64,000 nucleotides of DNA from Hymenobacter psoromatis (GCA_001596155.1 CP014771.1:2418001-2482000); one strand, 5' to 3'; numbered from the stretch's first letter, positions 51,562-60,728 are shown. The notes: generated from the letters alone by a model not told the origin. A program made the numbers and translations.

Positions 51562-51981
51562 ATGAAACTCAACAACTTCGAGCTGGCCTTCGTGCTGGGC
51601 CGCCTGCTGCTCGGCCTCAACTTTTTGATGCACGGACTGGTGCGCATCCCCAAGCTGGCCGTTTTCAGCGCTGGCATCGAGAAGGAGTTTGCCGCCGCGC
51701 CGCTGCTGCCCGTCCTGGTCAGCGCCTTCGCCCACGCCCTCCCCTTCGCCGAAGGCAGCATCGGCCTGCTGCTGCTGCTGGGCCTGTGGACGCGCCCGGC
51801 GCTGGTGGCGGCCATGCTGGTCATTATGAGCCTAGTATTTGGCAGCAGCCTGCTCGAGAAGTGGAGCCTCGTGGGCGACCAGCTGCTCTACGGCCTCTAC
51901 ATCATCACGCTGGTGCTGCACTTGCAGCGCAACCGCCTGTGCCTCGACCCGGTGGCGGCCCCGGAGGCCAGCAATCGCTAG
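51562..51981 (+). CDS. DoxX-like membrane protein
   Basis: 139 residues from ATG 51562. Four predicted membrane segments: FVLGRLLLGLNFLMHGLVRI, PLLPVLVSAFAHALPFAEGSIGLLLLLGL, ALVAAMLVIMSLVFGSSL and QLLYGLYIITLVLHL. Four helices with LMHG after the first are the DoxX/MauE pattern. Often linked with thiol or respiratory redox proteins; the exact role is unknown. Confidence 0.78.
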   Translation: MKLNNFELAFVLGRLLLGLNFLMHGLVRIPKLAVFSAGIEKEFAAAPLLPVLVSAFAHALPFAEGSIGLLLLLGLWTRPALVAAMLVIMSLVFGSSLLEKWSLVGDQLLYGLYIITLVLHLQRNRLCLDPVAAPEASNR

Positions 51982-52121
51982 CTCCGGGACTCACGCCCCG
52001 CGGGCAAACGGCGTTTGGCCGGCAGTTAACCACCTTAGCACAAGCAGCCAGGGGCTGGCCCGGCTCAACAACGCCTATCTTTAAGGCCGTTGCCAACGCC
52101 CGGCTTCTACCTGCCTTTCTC

Positions 52122-52526
52122 ATGCGTAGTCACTCCCTGCTGCTCGCTGCCTGCCTCAGCCTCCCCCTGGCCGCCTTCGCCCAACGCCAGCCAGGGCCAG
52201 CCTACTTTTTGCGCCACCCCACCCAGGAGCCGCGACCGGGCCTGGTGCTATTGCCGGGCGGCCCGGTGCCGGCCCTGCCGGCAGCCCCCCTGCCCACGGT
52301 GCGGGCCGCGGCGGCCCTGGTGCCCCCGCTGGCTGCCGCCGGCCCGCCTACCCCCCCGGTGCCCGCCGACGAGCCGCGCCCTCGTCACGACCTCACCGGC
52401 GTGTGGGCCTACCCCCCTTATAACTCGTATCAAAACCTGCCCGAAGCCTACCGCAAGCACCCGCTACCCGACGCGTGGGCCGAGCCGTTGTTTCTGCAAT
52501 TGCTGCGGGGCGCGCTGGGCCGGTAG
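52122..52526 (+). CDS. Small secreted proline-rich protein
   Basis: 134 residues. Signal peptide MRSHSLLLAACLSLPLAAFAQ, a Pro/Ala-rich middle, and a short conserved-looking end (DLTGVWAYPPYNSYQNLPEAYRKHPLPDAWAEPLFLQLL). TATCTTTA at about 52073, one base off a -7 box, lies 40 bases upstream. No family recognised. Confidence 0.5.
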   Translation: MRSHSLLLAACLSLPLAAFAQRQPGPAYFLRHPTQEPRPGLVLLPGGPVPALPAAPLPTVRAAAALVPPLAAAGPPTPPVPADEPRPRHDLTGVWAYPPYNSYQNLPEAYRKHPLPDAWAEPLFLQLLRGALGR

Positions 52527-52586
52527 GCCGGGGCCGCGCCGCGCGCTATAGCGGCCGCACATTACTGGCTCCTTGCTCTTTGCCTA

Positions 52587-53972
52587 TTGAAACCCCCGCC
52601 TACCCCTCCCCCACCGGCCGAAGCCGCGCGCTTTCCGCGCGCGGTGCCCTTTATTATCGGCAACGAGGTGGCCGAGCGCTTCAGCTACTACGGGATGCGG
52701 GCCATTCTGCCCACGTTTCTGGTGGCGCAGTTTTTCAATCCCACGCACAGCGCGGCGCTCACGGCGGCGGCCGAGGCGCGGGCCAATGACTTCGTGCATT
52801 CGTTCGCGGCGCTGGGCTACGCGCTGCCGGTGGTGGGCGCGCTGCTGGCCGACTGGGTGCTGGGCAAATACCGCGTTATTCTGTGGCTGTCCATCTTCTA
52901 CTGCCTGGGGCACGCGCTGCTGGCGGCCTACACCGAGGACTTGGCGGGCTTTCAGGCGGGACTTATCGTGATTGCCATCGGCATGGGCGGCATCAAGTCG
53001 AGCGTGACGGCCAACCTCGGCGACCAGTTCGACCAGCGCAACGCCCACCTGCTGCCCAAGGCCTACGGCTGGTTTCAGCTGGCCATCGACGCGGGCGCGG
53101 CGGTGTCCACGGCGCTCATTCCGGAGCTGTACGCCCGCGCCGGGGCGGCCTGGGCCTTCGGCGTGCCGGGGCTGCTGATGGGCGCGGCGGCATTCACGTT
53201 CTGGCGGGGGCGGCGGCACTACGTGCGGGTGCCGCCCACTGGCCTGCGCGCCGGCCTGCGCCACGCGCTGGGGCCGGGCGAGAGCCGCGCCGCGCTGCGC
53301 CGGGTACTTGTCATTTTCCTGTTTATTCCGGTGCTGTGGGCGCTTTATAACCAGAGCGAGTCGGAGTGGGTGCTGCAAGCGGCGCACCTCGACCGCCACC
53401 TGTGGCCCGGCTACGCGCCCCTGCCCGAGCAGCTGCAGATTCTGGGCATCGTGTTCGGCATCGGGCTCAACCCGCTGCTGACCTACCGCATTTACCCGGC
53501 GCTGGCGCGGCGCGGCATTCGGGCCACGCCGCTGCGGCGCATGGGCGTCGGCATGGTGCTGGTGGCGCTGGCCATGTGCCTCATCGCGGGCGTGCAGCAC
53601 GGCCTCGACGGGGGGGGTAGCCCCTCGGTGTGGTGGCAGGTGCTGGCATATTTCGTGGTGGCCGCCGGCACGCTGATGGTGGCCGTCACTGGCCTCGAAT
53701 TCGCCTACACGCACGCCCCACCAACCCTCAAGAGCCTAACGACTTCGCTGTGGCTGCTCACCATCGCGGGCGGCAATTACTTTCTGGCCATTATGAACGC
53801 CAGCATTGCGCGGGGCGGCTTCTTCGCCCGGTTTCAGGGCGCGAATTACTACTGGTTTTTCGTGGGGCTGATGGCCGTGAACTTTACGTTATTTATCCTG
53901 GTGGCGGCGCGGCTCACTCAGCAGACGTACGTGGGCTCCCTACCCCCCGCGCTGGAGCCATTGGCGGAATAA
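52587..53972 (+). CDS. POT-family (proton-dependent oligopeptide) transporter
   Basis: 461 residues with about 12 hydrophobic segments. GNEVAERFSYYGMRAILPTFL carries the POT ExxERFxYYG motif, and IGMGGIKSSVTANLGDQF with FYCLGHALLAA fits the second signature. Two further long loops and the C-terminal GGNYFLAIMN match the family. Imports di- and tripeptides with protons. The start codon is TTG. Confidence 0.9.
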   Translation: MKPPPTPPPPAEAARFPRAVPFIIGNEVAERFSYYGMRAILPTFLVAQFFNPTHSAALTAAAEARANDFVHSFAALGYALPVVGALLADWVLGKYRVILWLSIFYCLGHALLAAYTEDLAGFQAGLIVIAIGMGGIKSSVTANLGDQFDQRNAHLLPKAYGWFQLAIDAGAAVSTALIPELYARAGAAWAFGVPGLLMGAAAFTFWRGRRHYVRVPPTGLRAGLRHALGPGESRAALRRVLVIFLFIPVLWALYNQSESEWVLQAAHLDRHLWPGYAPLPEQLQILGIVFGIGLNPLLTYRIYPALARRGIRATPLRRMGVGMVLVALAMCLIAGVQHGLDGGGSPSVWWQVLAYFVVAAGTLMVAVTGLEFAYTHAPPTLKSLTTSLWLLTIAGGNYFLAIMNASIARGGFFARFQGANYYWFFVGLMAVNFTLFILVAARLTQQTYVGSLPPALEPLAE

Positions 53973-53977
53973 CATTG

Positions 53978-54253
53978 ATGGACACGAGCATGATGCTGCA
54001 TATCGCCCCCGATTTGGTGCAGCCCTTAGCCGAAGCTGGTTCCGGTGCCGCCAAGCGGTTTCGGGTGCAGGCGCTGTGCGAGTGGGCCTGGGCGGAGCGC
54101 AACTGGAGCCAGGTAACCGCCGACACGGGGGCGGGCAACCTAGCGGCGGCCACCGCTGCGAAAGGCGCGTCTTTTTTGTGCGCTGTAGCTGAGCAACTGG
54201 GTCGGTTTCTGGTGGAGCTGGCGGCGGCTGACTCGGGGGATATGTACGAGTAG
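53978..54253 (+). CDS. Hypothetical small protein, 91 residues
   Basis: Starts ATG 53978, five bases after the transporter stop. Helical, with Ala-rich stretches and AKRFRVQALCEWAWAERNW; no motif recognised. Close spacing suggests co-transcription with the POT gene. It could also be a chance frame. Confidence 0.4.
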   Translation: MDTSMMLHIAPDLVQPLAEAGSGAAKRFRVQALCEWAWAERNWSQVTADTGAGNLAAATAAKGASFLCAVAEQLGRFLVELAAADSGDMYE

Positions 54254-54260
54254 TAAGGAT

Positions 54261-54365
54261 GTTCTCGAAAACCGGAAAATGCAGCCCGCTAAAGGCGGGG
54301 AATCGGTTTTTGAGAACACAGTTTTACGAGTTACAGATGGTTGTCTGTAACCCGTAAAACTGTGT
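54261..54365. terminator. Two hairpins between convergent genes
   Basis: GTTCTCGAAAACCG (54261-54274) pairs with CGGTTTTTGAGAAC (54304-54317); ACACAGTTTTACGAGTTACAGA pairs with TCTGTAACCCGTAAAACTGTGT (54316-54365, one mismatch). They lie between the plus-strand small gene and the stop of the minus-strand fusion gene and likely end both transcripts. Confidence 0.7.
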
Positions 54366-54368
54366 GCT

Positions 54369-56090
54369 CTATTTGTTAGTTAGAAAGTTGATAACCCGCT
54401 GGTTGAATTCCGCAGGTATTTCCCACGGCGCGTTGTGCGTCGCGCTGGGGAAGATAATGCAGGTTGCGTGTGGCAGATGCGCGGCGATGGCTCTGGTGTG
54501 CGCGTCGAGCACCAAATCGTGCTCCCCGGCCAGCACCAGCACCGGAGCCTCGATGCGCGCCAGGTCGGCAAAAGTTAGCTGCGGCTCCGTGAGCAACAGC
54601 TGGTGCAGGCGGGCCTGCGTGCGGGAAGCGGGGTCGGTTTGCGCTCGCAGCAACACCAGTTGCTGCCGCAACAGGGTCAGCAGGGCCGGGTCCAGGGCTT
54701 GGTCGGTGGGGAAAAGATTGGCCCCCATAATGGCCAGGCGGCTGACGTAGGTGGGGTAGCGCAGGGCCATTTCCAGGGCCGTATTGCCCCCGTCGCTCCA
54801 GCCCAGGATGGCGACTTGCCGCAGGTGCAGCGAGTCGAGCAGTTGGCGCATATCTTCGGCAAAAAGGCGGTACGACAAGGGGCCAGTAGTGGCATCCTGG
54901 CTCTTGCCTTGGGCGCGGGTGTCCACCGCAATAACGTGGAAGTGCTGGCTCAGACTGCCAATCTGCGGACTGAAATCCTTGATGGACTGACCATTGCCGT
55001 GCAGCAGCAAGAGCGGCGGCCCCTGACCATACTGTTCGCAGTAGAGCCGGGTGCCCGCTACCAACACGTAGCGCCCCACCGCCGCGCTGTCGCCGTAGTG
55101 GTGCGATGAGCGGGGCAGCCCGCTATTGCCCGTGCCCATTACCCGGTCAATGGCTTGCTGGGAGAGGCTATCGCTGGCCGTCTCGGCAGCCGGTGGCCGC
55201 TGAACGACCCCCGCTTTTTTAGAAACCTGGTACGAGTCAGCCGTGAGGTACAGGCTGAGGTTGCCGGGCTTGACGGCGCGCCAGGCGGCTTGGCTTTTAT
55301 CCCGAAACAGGATGCTATGGCCCGGCATGGGCACCGCCGCGATACCAAAGGCTTTCTGGCTGCCTTCCTGGGCCTCGCTGCGCACCCACTGCAACGTAAC
55401 GGCGACTTCCTCCAGGCCGCGCAACACGATAGAGTCCGCTTGCAGGTCCACGCGCACCCAGCCCCGCGGCTGCGTAACATCAACGAAAATATTGCGCCGC
55501 AATATGGGCCGGTCGGGCAGCCCCTGACGAACGCTGTAGAGCTGCAAGCGGAACTTGACGGACCGGAATCGGTTGAAGGCTACGAAAAAATTAACATCCC
55601 GCAGCACGCAATAGGGGTCCACGGAAATGATGGTGCCCTGCTCTTTAGCTAGCTCGTCACTGACCAAATCGGGCTCGGTGTACATGCGGGCGACCATGAA
55701 GGTGGATGCTCCGGTGCGCCCGAAGGTCTTGGTCCTGACCTTTCCGCCGCGCACGGCTACCTCGCCAAGCGCCACGGCGGCGGGGTGCAGGCGGATGGTT
55801 TGCGGGCCGGCGGGCCAAGTGGCCAGCGGCACGGTTGCCCCCTCATAGCCGACGCTGCTGACGACGACAGCCGCCGGGCTGGCCGCCGCCGGCAGCACGA
55901 GCCGAAAGGCCCCGGCCTCGTTGGCGGCCGTGCCGAGTGGTTGTTGCGGCACGCCAATGGTGGCGAACGGAACGGGCCGCTGGGTAAGCTGGTCGAGGAC
56001 TACCCCTTCCAGCACCCGGTTTTGCGCCCAGCTGGGGGTGGCCAAGACCCAGAGTATGCCTGCCAATAGTCCTACTAGTCGATTCATCAT
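54369..56090 (-). CDS. Carboxypeptidase-regulatory-like domain fused to alpha/beta hydrolase, secreted
   Basis: 573 residues. Signal peptide to about 22 (PSWAQ). Residues about 27-105 are a CPD-like beta-sandwich (LEGVVLDQLTQRPVPFATIGV...TAANEAGAFRL...VVVSSVGYEGATVPL), common on TonB-linked receptors. A middle beta region follows to about 340. Residues about 350-573 are an alpha/beta hydrolase: LLLLHGNGQSIKDFSPQI, nucleophile GWSDGGNTALE, Asp in AGEHDLVLDAHT, His in ATHNAPWE. This combination is uncommon; the CPD part may serve as a surface or binding module. Confidence 0.8.
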   Translation of the reverse strand: MMNRLVGLLAGILWVLATPSWAQNRVLEGVVLDQLTQRPVPFATIGVPQQPLGTAANEAGAFRLVLPAAASPAAVVVSSVGYEGATVPLATWPAGPQTIRLHPAAVALGEVAVRGGKVRTKTFGRTGASTFMVARMYTEPDLVSDELAKEQGTIISVDPYCVLRDVNFFVAFNRFRSVKFRLQLYSVRQGLPDRPILRRNIFVDVTQPRGWVRVDLQADSIVLRGLEEVAVTLQWVRSEAQEGSQKAFGIAAVPMPGHSILFRDKSQAAWRAVKPGNLSLYLTADSYQVSKKAGVVQRPPAAETASDSLSQQAIDRVMGTGNSGLPRSSHHYGDSAAVGRYVLVAGTRLYCEQYGQGPPLLLLHGNGQSIKDFSPQIGSLSQHFHVIAVDTRAQGKSQDATTGPLSYRLFAEDMRQLLDSLHLRQVAILGWSDGGNTALEMALRYPTYVSRLAIMGANLFPTDQALDPALLTLLRQQLVLLRAQTDPASRTQARLHQLLLTEPQLTFADLARIEAPVLVLAGEHDLVLDAHTRAIAAHLPHATCIIFPSATHNAPWEIPAEFNQRVINFLTNK

Positions 56091-56360
56091 GCTACCGCAA
56101 TGGCTAAAGTAGCCCGCTCAAAGGGAGGGGGCGAGTAGCTGGCAGATGCGGAGCAGGCAAAAAGAGTTGTCTGGCTAAGAGAGAAAAAGGGAATTTTCCA
56201 ACGAACAGAGAGAATCAATCCTCTTTTCGTTATTACTTCGGAAACCCAATTTCGGCCGCCAGTTCAACTTTGCTCAACGTACTAGGTTTGCTGTACTCTG
56301 GAAAGATTAACTAACGCGCCGCCACGCTAGCGAATAACCACGCAGCAGCCCCTACCCCCC

Positions 56361-56993
56361 ATGCGCCACCTGACCGCCGCCGACATCGCGGCTTTTGAAA
56401 AAATCTACCGCCTCAACTTCGTGAATGGCCTGCCGGGCTACAAGCCGGCCAACCTGGTGGGCACGGCCGCGCCCGATGGGCGCACTAACCTGGCCATTTT
56501 CAGCTCGGTACTGCACCTGGGCTCCGACCCGGCCACGCTGGGCATGGTGACGCGCCCCACCACCGTGCCGCGCCATACCTACCAGAATATCAAGGACAAC
56601 GGCGGCTGCTACACTTTGAACCACGTGCCGCTGGCGCTGGCCGCGCCGGCGCACTACACTTCGGCCAATTTTGAGGACGAGTCGGAGTTTGCGGCCTGCG
56701 GCTTCACGGCCGAGTTTCGGGATGGTTTTCCGGCGCCCTACGTGGCGGAGAGTGCGCTCAGCATCGGGCTGCGGCTGCGCGAGGAGCACGCCATTTTCAA
56801 TGGCACGGTGCTGCTGGTGGGCCTGGTGGAGCACGTGTATTTGCGGCCCGAGGCCCTGCGGCCCGACGGCACCCTGGACCTGGCCGCCACCGACACGGCC
56901 GCCATCTCGGGCCTCGATGGCTACCACCGGGTGCTGCCGCCCGTGCGCTACGGCTACGCGCGGCCAGGGCAGTTTCCGGAGCCGCTGGCGTAG
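56361..56993 (+). CDS. Flavin reductase-like (split-barrel FMN-binding) protein
   Basis: 210 residues. The N terminus, NFVNGLPGYKPANLVGTAAPDGRTNLAIFSSVLHLGSDPATLGMVTRP, is the FMN-binding split barrel, then TYQNIKDNGGCYTLNHVP and SEFAACGFTAEF. Belongs to the flavin reductase-like superfamily. Electron partners are unknown, since no adjacent oxygenase exists. Confidence 0.83.
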   Translation: MRHLTAADIAAFEKIYRLNFVNGLPGYKPANLVGTAAPDGRTNLAIFSSVLHLGSDPATLGMVTRPTTVPRHTYQNIKDNGGCYTLNHVPLALAAPAHYTSANFEDESEFAACGFTAEFRDGFPAPYVAESALSIGLRLREEHAIFNGTVLLVGLVEHVYLRPEALRPDGTLDLAATDTAAISGLDGYHRVLPPVRYGYARPGQFPEPLA

Positions 56994-57011
56994 CGGGCCG
57001 CTTTCAACGCG

Positions 57012-57045
57012 CGAAGCCCGCTACCGGGAGGGGCAGCGGGCTTCG
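57012..57045. terminator. Hairpin between convergent genes
   Basis: CGAAGCCCGCT pairs with AGCGGGCTTCG over a 12-base loop. The GAAGCCCG stem half is the same as in the leader at 28187. No T-run on either side, so a weak two-way terminator or an mRNA end stabiliser. Confidence 0.55.
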
Positions 57046-57063
57046 AGGGGCCGGATTCAGCTT

Positions 57064-57435
57064 TTACATAGCGCTGCTTTTTTTCGACGTTGGCGTTTTG
57101 GGCGGCTTCATGTTTTGGTCGATTGTGCCCATCTGGCCGCTGGCGGTTTGGGGCGAGGTGGTATTGTTGCCGGCGGGGGCCGAGTTCAGCTTGTCGTTGA
57201 CGCTGCCCTTTTTGATAGCCGTGGCTGAGCCTTCGCCGGTAGGCTTGGTCACGGTTTCTTTGTTGTTGATGCTGTCGCGGTTGATGTCGGCGTTGGTGTA
57301 GCCTTTGGGGTTGCTGAAGCCTGGCATAAACTGCTTGTCGATGCCAGGGCTATACTCGTAGCTACAGGCGGTGAGCAAAGTGGCGGCGCTGCCAAACAGC
57401 AACACGGCCACGACGGGGCGAAGGGGGAATTTCAT
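57064..57435 (-). CDS. Hypothetical lipoprotein, low-complexity
   Basis: 123 residues. Lipobox ATLLTAC (Cys 24), then a polar Asn/Thr/Ser/Gly/Lys-rich unordered chain (SVNDKLNSAPAGNNTTSPQTAS). No domain recognised. The preceding minus-strand CATCTTTG differs from a -7 box by one base. Confidence 0.65.
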   Translation of the reverse strand: MKFPLRPVVAVLLFGSAATLLTACSYEYSPGIDKQFMPGFSNPKGYTNADINRDSINNKETVTKPTGEGSATAIKKGSVNDKLNSAPAGNNTTSPQTASGQMGTIDQNMKPPKTPTSKKSSAM

Positions 57436-57573
57436 ACTAAATGCGGAGGATTAACTGGTGCAAAGATGCGACCCGGCCGCCAAACCTGTTGGACGCACCA
57501 ACCAGATTTTAGTTGCCTGCGTTGGAGGAAAAGGCGGGCGGGCCCTGCAATGCGGGCCAAATGGTTTTTAGCC

Positions 57574-57611
57574 CGCAGAAGACGCAGAAGATTACGCAGA
57601 AGACGCGGAAG
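57574..57611. repeat. Short tandem repeat CGCAGAAGA
   Basis: Three units around CGCAGAAGA(CG/TTA) in a row, then a fourth partial CGCGGAAG. It lies in the 383-base gap between the small lipoprotein and the lipase-like gene, just ahead of MITE copy 2. Confidence 0.6.
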
Positions 57612-57643
57612 CAAACGGTCCTCCATAAAATTCCCATTAGTCA

Positions 57644-57789
57644 CTGCTGTTACGCCACGGGGAGTAGCGCGAACTTTGTAGTTCGCGTCCCCGCGCCGTT
57701 AAAGCCAATAGAACGGCGCGGGGACGCGAACTATAACGTTCGCGCTACTCCCCGTTACCATCTCGAATAAGATAGGGCGTAACAGAAGT
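57644..57789. mobile_element. MITE-like element copy 2 (146 bp)
   Basis: Ends CTGCTGTTACGCC and GGCGTAACAGAAG; flanked by a perfect 7-bp repeat TTAGTCA (57637-57643 and 57790-57796). Same length as copy 1 (146 bp) and nearly the same sequence in inverse orientation, with a family D palindromic core. Best evidence in the window that these palindromes move by transposition. Confidence 0.85.
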
Positions 57790-57818
57790 TAGTCATTCGT
57801 CATCATTCCCTACCCCCT

Positions 57819-58958
57819 ATGCTGCGCCGCACGCTCACTACCCTGGCCCGCACGGCGCTGCTGCCCGTGCGCGGGGCCACGCTGCTGTACCAGGCGGGGC
57901 GGGCGCACCAGCATTTTTTTCAGCCGGTGCTCAATGGCGCGCTCGGCGACCAGTTGGCCGCCCGCCACGACCCGCGCGCCATTGCCATGAGCTTTCGGCG
58001 GGGCGGCCACGATGTGCCGGTGGCCGAGCTGGGCCTGAGCGAGGCGCGCCAGAAAACGGTGGTGTTCGTGCACGGCCTCATGGGCGACGAGCTTATCTGG
58101 CAAACCGGCTTTCAGGACGAGGCCGGCGGGCCGCTGCGCTACGGCCCGCGCCTGGCCGCCGAACTCGGCTGCCGCCCGCTCTACGTGCGCTTCAACTCGG
58201 GCCTGCACCTCTCCGAAAACGGCCACGCCCTGAACCAGCTACTAACCGAACTGGTCGAGGCCTACCCCCTGGCCGTGGGCGAGCTGGTGCTGGTGGGCCA
58301 CAGCATGGGCGGGCTTGTTATTCGCTCGGCGGGGTATTATGGCAGTGAATTAAAAATTAAAAATGACAAATTAAAAATGCGGAAAGGGCGAAAGCCTGCT
58401 GTAATGCTTACTAAAAGCGATGAATTTTTAATTTTTAATTCTCAATTTTTAATTAATAAAGCGCCCTGGCTGGCGCACGTGCGGTCGGTGTTTTTGCTGG
58501 GCGTGCCGCACGAGGGCTCGTACCTGGAGCAGAACGGGCTGCTGGTGGAGCGCCTGCTGCGGCGCATTAACCTGTTTCCGACGCGCTTTCTGAGCCAGGC
58601 CATTGCGCGGCGCTCGAATGGCATCAAGGACCTGGGCCAGGCGCTGCTGGTGGATGAAGACTGGCAGCAGCCCGACGACCCCGCCCTACCCCGCCCCCGC
58701 ACGGTGGTGCCGCTGCTGCCCGGCGTGCGCTACCACGTGCTGGTGGGCGAGTGGCTGCGCGCCAGCCTGCCCCAGGCCGTGCGCGAGTATTTTGGCGATG
58801 GCCTGGTGGGAGCGGCCAGCGGCCGGGGCCAGCTTTTTGACGATGAAACGGCCCTGCCGCCCGGCACGGCGGTGCGCACCGCCCGCTTTGGGCAGCAGCA
58901 CCACGGCGGCCTGCTGCATCACTCCGAGGTGTATCAATACCTGAAGCAGTGGGTGTGA
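57819..58958 (+). CDS. Lipase-like alpha/beta hydrolase with in-frame palindrome insertion
   Basis: 379 residues. KTVVFVHGLMGDELIWQ (oxyanion loop), LVLVGHSMGGLVIRSAGYYG (nucleophile Ser about 167) and a late HHGGLLHHSEVY (candidate triad His). Between GYYG and APWLAHVRSVFLLGVPHEGS lie about 38 residues (SELKIKNDKLKMRKGRK...FLIFNSQFLINK) encoded by an AT-rich palindromic repeat. Removing them gives a normal join. Reading frame remains open, so a full-length protein with an extra loop is expected. Confidence 0.8.
   Translation: MLRRTLTTLARTALLPVRGATLLYQAGRAHQHFFQPVLNGALGDQLAARHDPRAIAMSFRRGGHDVPVAELGLSEARQKTVVFVHGLMGDELIWQTGFQDEAGGPLRYGPRLAAELGCRPLYVRFNSGLHLSENGHALNQLLTELVEAYPLAVGELVLVGHSMGGLVIRSAGYYGSELKIKNDKLKMRKGRKPAVMLTKSDEFLIFNSQFLINKAPWLAHVRSVFLLGVPHEGSYLEQNGLLVERLLRRINLFPTRFLSQAIARRSNGIKDLGQALLVDEDWQQPDDPALPRPRTVVPLLPGVRYHVLVGEWLRASLPQAVREYFGDGLVGAASGRGQLFDDETALPPGTAVRTARFGQQHHGGLLHHSEVYQYLKQWV
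58347..58457. repeat. AT-rich palindrome inside a coding region
   Basis: GAATTAAAAATTAAAAAT at 58347-58364 is exactly reverse-complemented at 58424-58441, and further ATTAAAAAT/ATTTTTAAT pieces flank each arm. It is far more AT-rich than the gene around it. Length of the insert is divisible by three, keeping the hydrolase frame. Resembles in principle the palindromic elements inserted in Rickettsia genes. Confidence 0.8.
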
Positions 58959-59020
58959 GCCGCGCGGCCGCCCCCTGCCCCACCGAACATCGCACGCCCT
59001 GACTGGCTTATACCTCCTGC

Positions 59021-60703
59021 ATGACCCCCACGCTCCCTACCCCTGCTGAAACGCGGCCCGGCCTGCGCACGCCGTTCATTTACCCGCTTTTCCGGGCCAT
59101 CTGGATTGCCTCGCTCGTGAGCAACGTGGGCACCTGGATGCAGAACGTGGCCGGCGTGTGGCTCGTGACGACCCTCACCACCTCGGCCCTGCTGGTGGCG
59201 CTCATGCAAACGGCCACCAGCCTGCCCGCCTTTTTGCTGAGCATGCCGGCCGGGGCCGTCGGCGACCTCATCGACCGGCGCAAGCTGCTGCTGTTTACGC
59301 AGGGCTTTATGGCGCTGGTGGCGCTGGCGCTGGGCGCGTTCACGCTGGTGGGGCCGCACACGTTTATTGGGCCTATTCGGGCGATTGACGTGTTGGGCTT
59401 CACGTTTTTGCTGGGTATGGGCTCGGCGCTGAACGGCCCCATCTGGCAAACGGTGACGACTGAGCTGGTGCCGCGGCCGGTGCTGACTTTCGCCATCACA
59501 CTCAATGGCGTGAGCAACAACATTGCCCGCGCCATTGGGCCGGCGCTGGGCGGGATTATTATTGCCTACTACTCGCCGGGCTGGGTGTTTGTGCTGAACG
59601 GCGTGTCGTTTGTGGGCACCTGGCTGGTGGTGTACCGCTGGCGGCGCGAGGCGCAGGACGAGGGCGGGCCGGCCGAAAACTTTTCGGGGGCGCTGCGGGC
59701 GGGCATTCGCTACGTGCAATATTCGCCGCCGCTGGTGGCGGTGCTGGTGCGCACGTTTGCCTTCGCCTTTGGGGGTAGCACCTTGTGGGCGCTGCTGAGC
59801 GTGGTGGTGGCGCGGCGGCTGCACCTGCAATCGGGCTCTTACGCCGTGATGCTGTCGTGGCTGGGAGCCGGAGCCGTCACGGGCGCGCTGCTCATCGGGC
59901 GCATCGGCTACCGCTTCAACCTGAACCGGCGGGTGCTGCTGGGCTCGTTCATCTTCGTGGGCACTAACCTGAGCCTGGCGCTGATTACCAACGAGTACTG
60001 GCTGTTTCCGGTGATGTTTCTGACGGGCATGGCCTGGCTCATCGTCATGACCAGCTTCAGCACCAGCGTGCAACTGCACGTGCCTAAGTGGGTGCAGGCG
60101 CGGGCCGTGAGCATCTACATGCTCGTGTTTCAGGCGGGCATGACGCTGGGCAGCATCGCGTGGGGCGAGCTGGCCGACCGCACCAGCCTCACGCTGACGC
60201 TGCTCATCGCGGCGGGCTGGCTGCTGCTCAGCCTGGCGCTGGCGCTGCCCTTCCCCATGCACGAGCCCGAGGGCCTCGACTTCAGCCCCGGCGAATCGTG
60301 GAGCGACCGCCTACCCCCCGCCGAAGAGGCCATCGAGGCCGAAGACGGTCCTGTGGTGGTGATGATAGACTACGACGTGGACCCGGCCGACCACCCGGCT
60401 TTTCAGGCAGCGGCCCGGCAGCTCACCCGCCTGCGCCTGCGCGACGGTGCCCTGCGGGCCGGCGTGTTCACGGACGTGAGCCAGCCGCGCCGGCTCACCG
60501 AGTTTTTTTACGTGGCGACCTGGGCCGAGCACGAGCGCCAGCACCACCGCTTCACCCGCGACGACCAGCAGGTGGAGGCCGAGGTGCGGCGCTTTCACCA
60601 GGGCGACGAGCCGCCGCGCGTGACGCACTTTCTGGCCTTCCCGCGCACCTCCAACGTGGAAGTGGCCGTGACGCCGCTGCAAGTGGCGGGCAGCGCGCAG
60701 TAG
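59021..60703 (+). CDS. MFS transporter (DUF894/EntS-like) with C-terminal monooxygenase-like domain
   Basis: 560 residues. Residues about 20-415 hold 10-12 membrane segments of the MFS_3/enterobactin-exporter-like group (FRAIWIASLVSNVGTWMQNVAGVWLVTTL is its N-terminal hallmark). Residues about 440-550 (VVVMIDYDVDPADHPAFQAAARQLTRLRLRDGALRAGVFTDVSQPRRLTEFFYVATWAEHERQHHR) are a soluble dimeric alpha/beta-barrel-like module. This fusion is known in the family. Substrate not known. Confidence 0.85.
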   Translation: MTPTLPTPAETRPGLRTPFIYPLFRAIWIASLVSNVGTWMQNVAGVWLVTTLTTSALLVALMQTATSLPAFLLSMPAGAVGDLIDRRKLLLFTQGFMALVALALGAFTLVGPHTFIGPIRAIDVLGFTFLLGMGSALNGPIWQTVTTELVPRPVLTFAITLNGVSNNIARAIGPALGGIIIAYYSPGWVFVLNGVSFVGTWLVVYRWRREAQDEGGPAENFSGALRAGIRYVQYSPPLVAVLVRTFAFAFGGSTLWALLSVVVARRLHLQSGSYAVMLSWLGAGAVTGALLIGRIGYRFNLNRRVLLGSFIFVGTNLSLALITNEYWLFPVMFLTGMAWLIVMTSFSTSVQLHVPKWVQARAVSIYMLVFQAGMTLGSIAWGELADRTSLTLTLLIAAGWLLLSLALALPFPMHEPEGLDFSPGESWSDRLPPAEEAIEAEDGPVVVMIDYDVDPADHPAFQAAARQLTRLRLRDGALRAGVFTDVSQPRRLTEFFYVATWAEHERQHHRFTRDDQQVEAEVRRFHQGDEPPRVTHFLAFPRTSNVEVAVTPLQVAGSAQ

Positions 60704-60728
60704 GCCGGGCAGCAGTAGGCGCTGGTTT

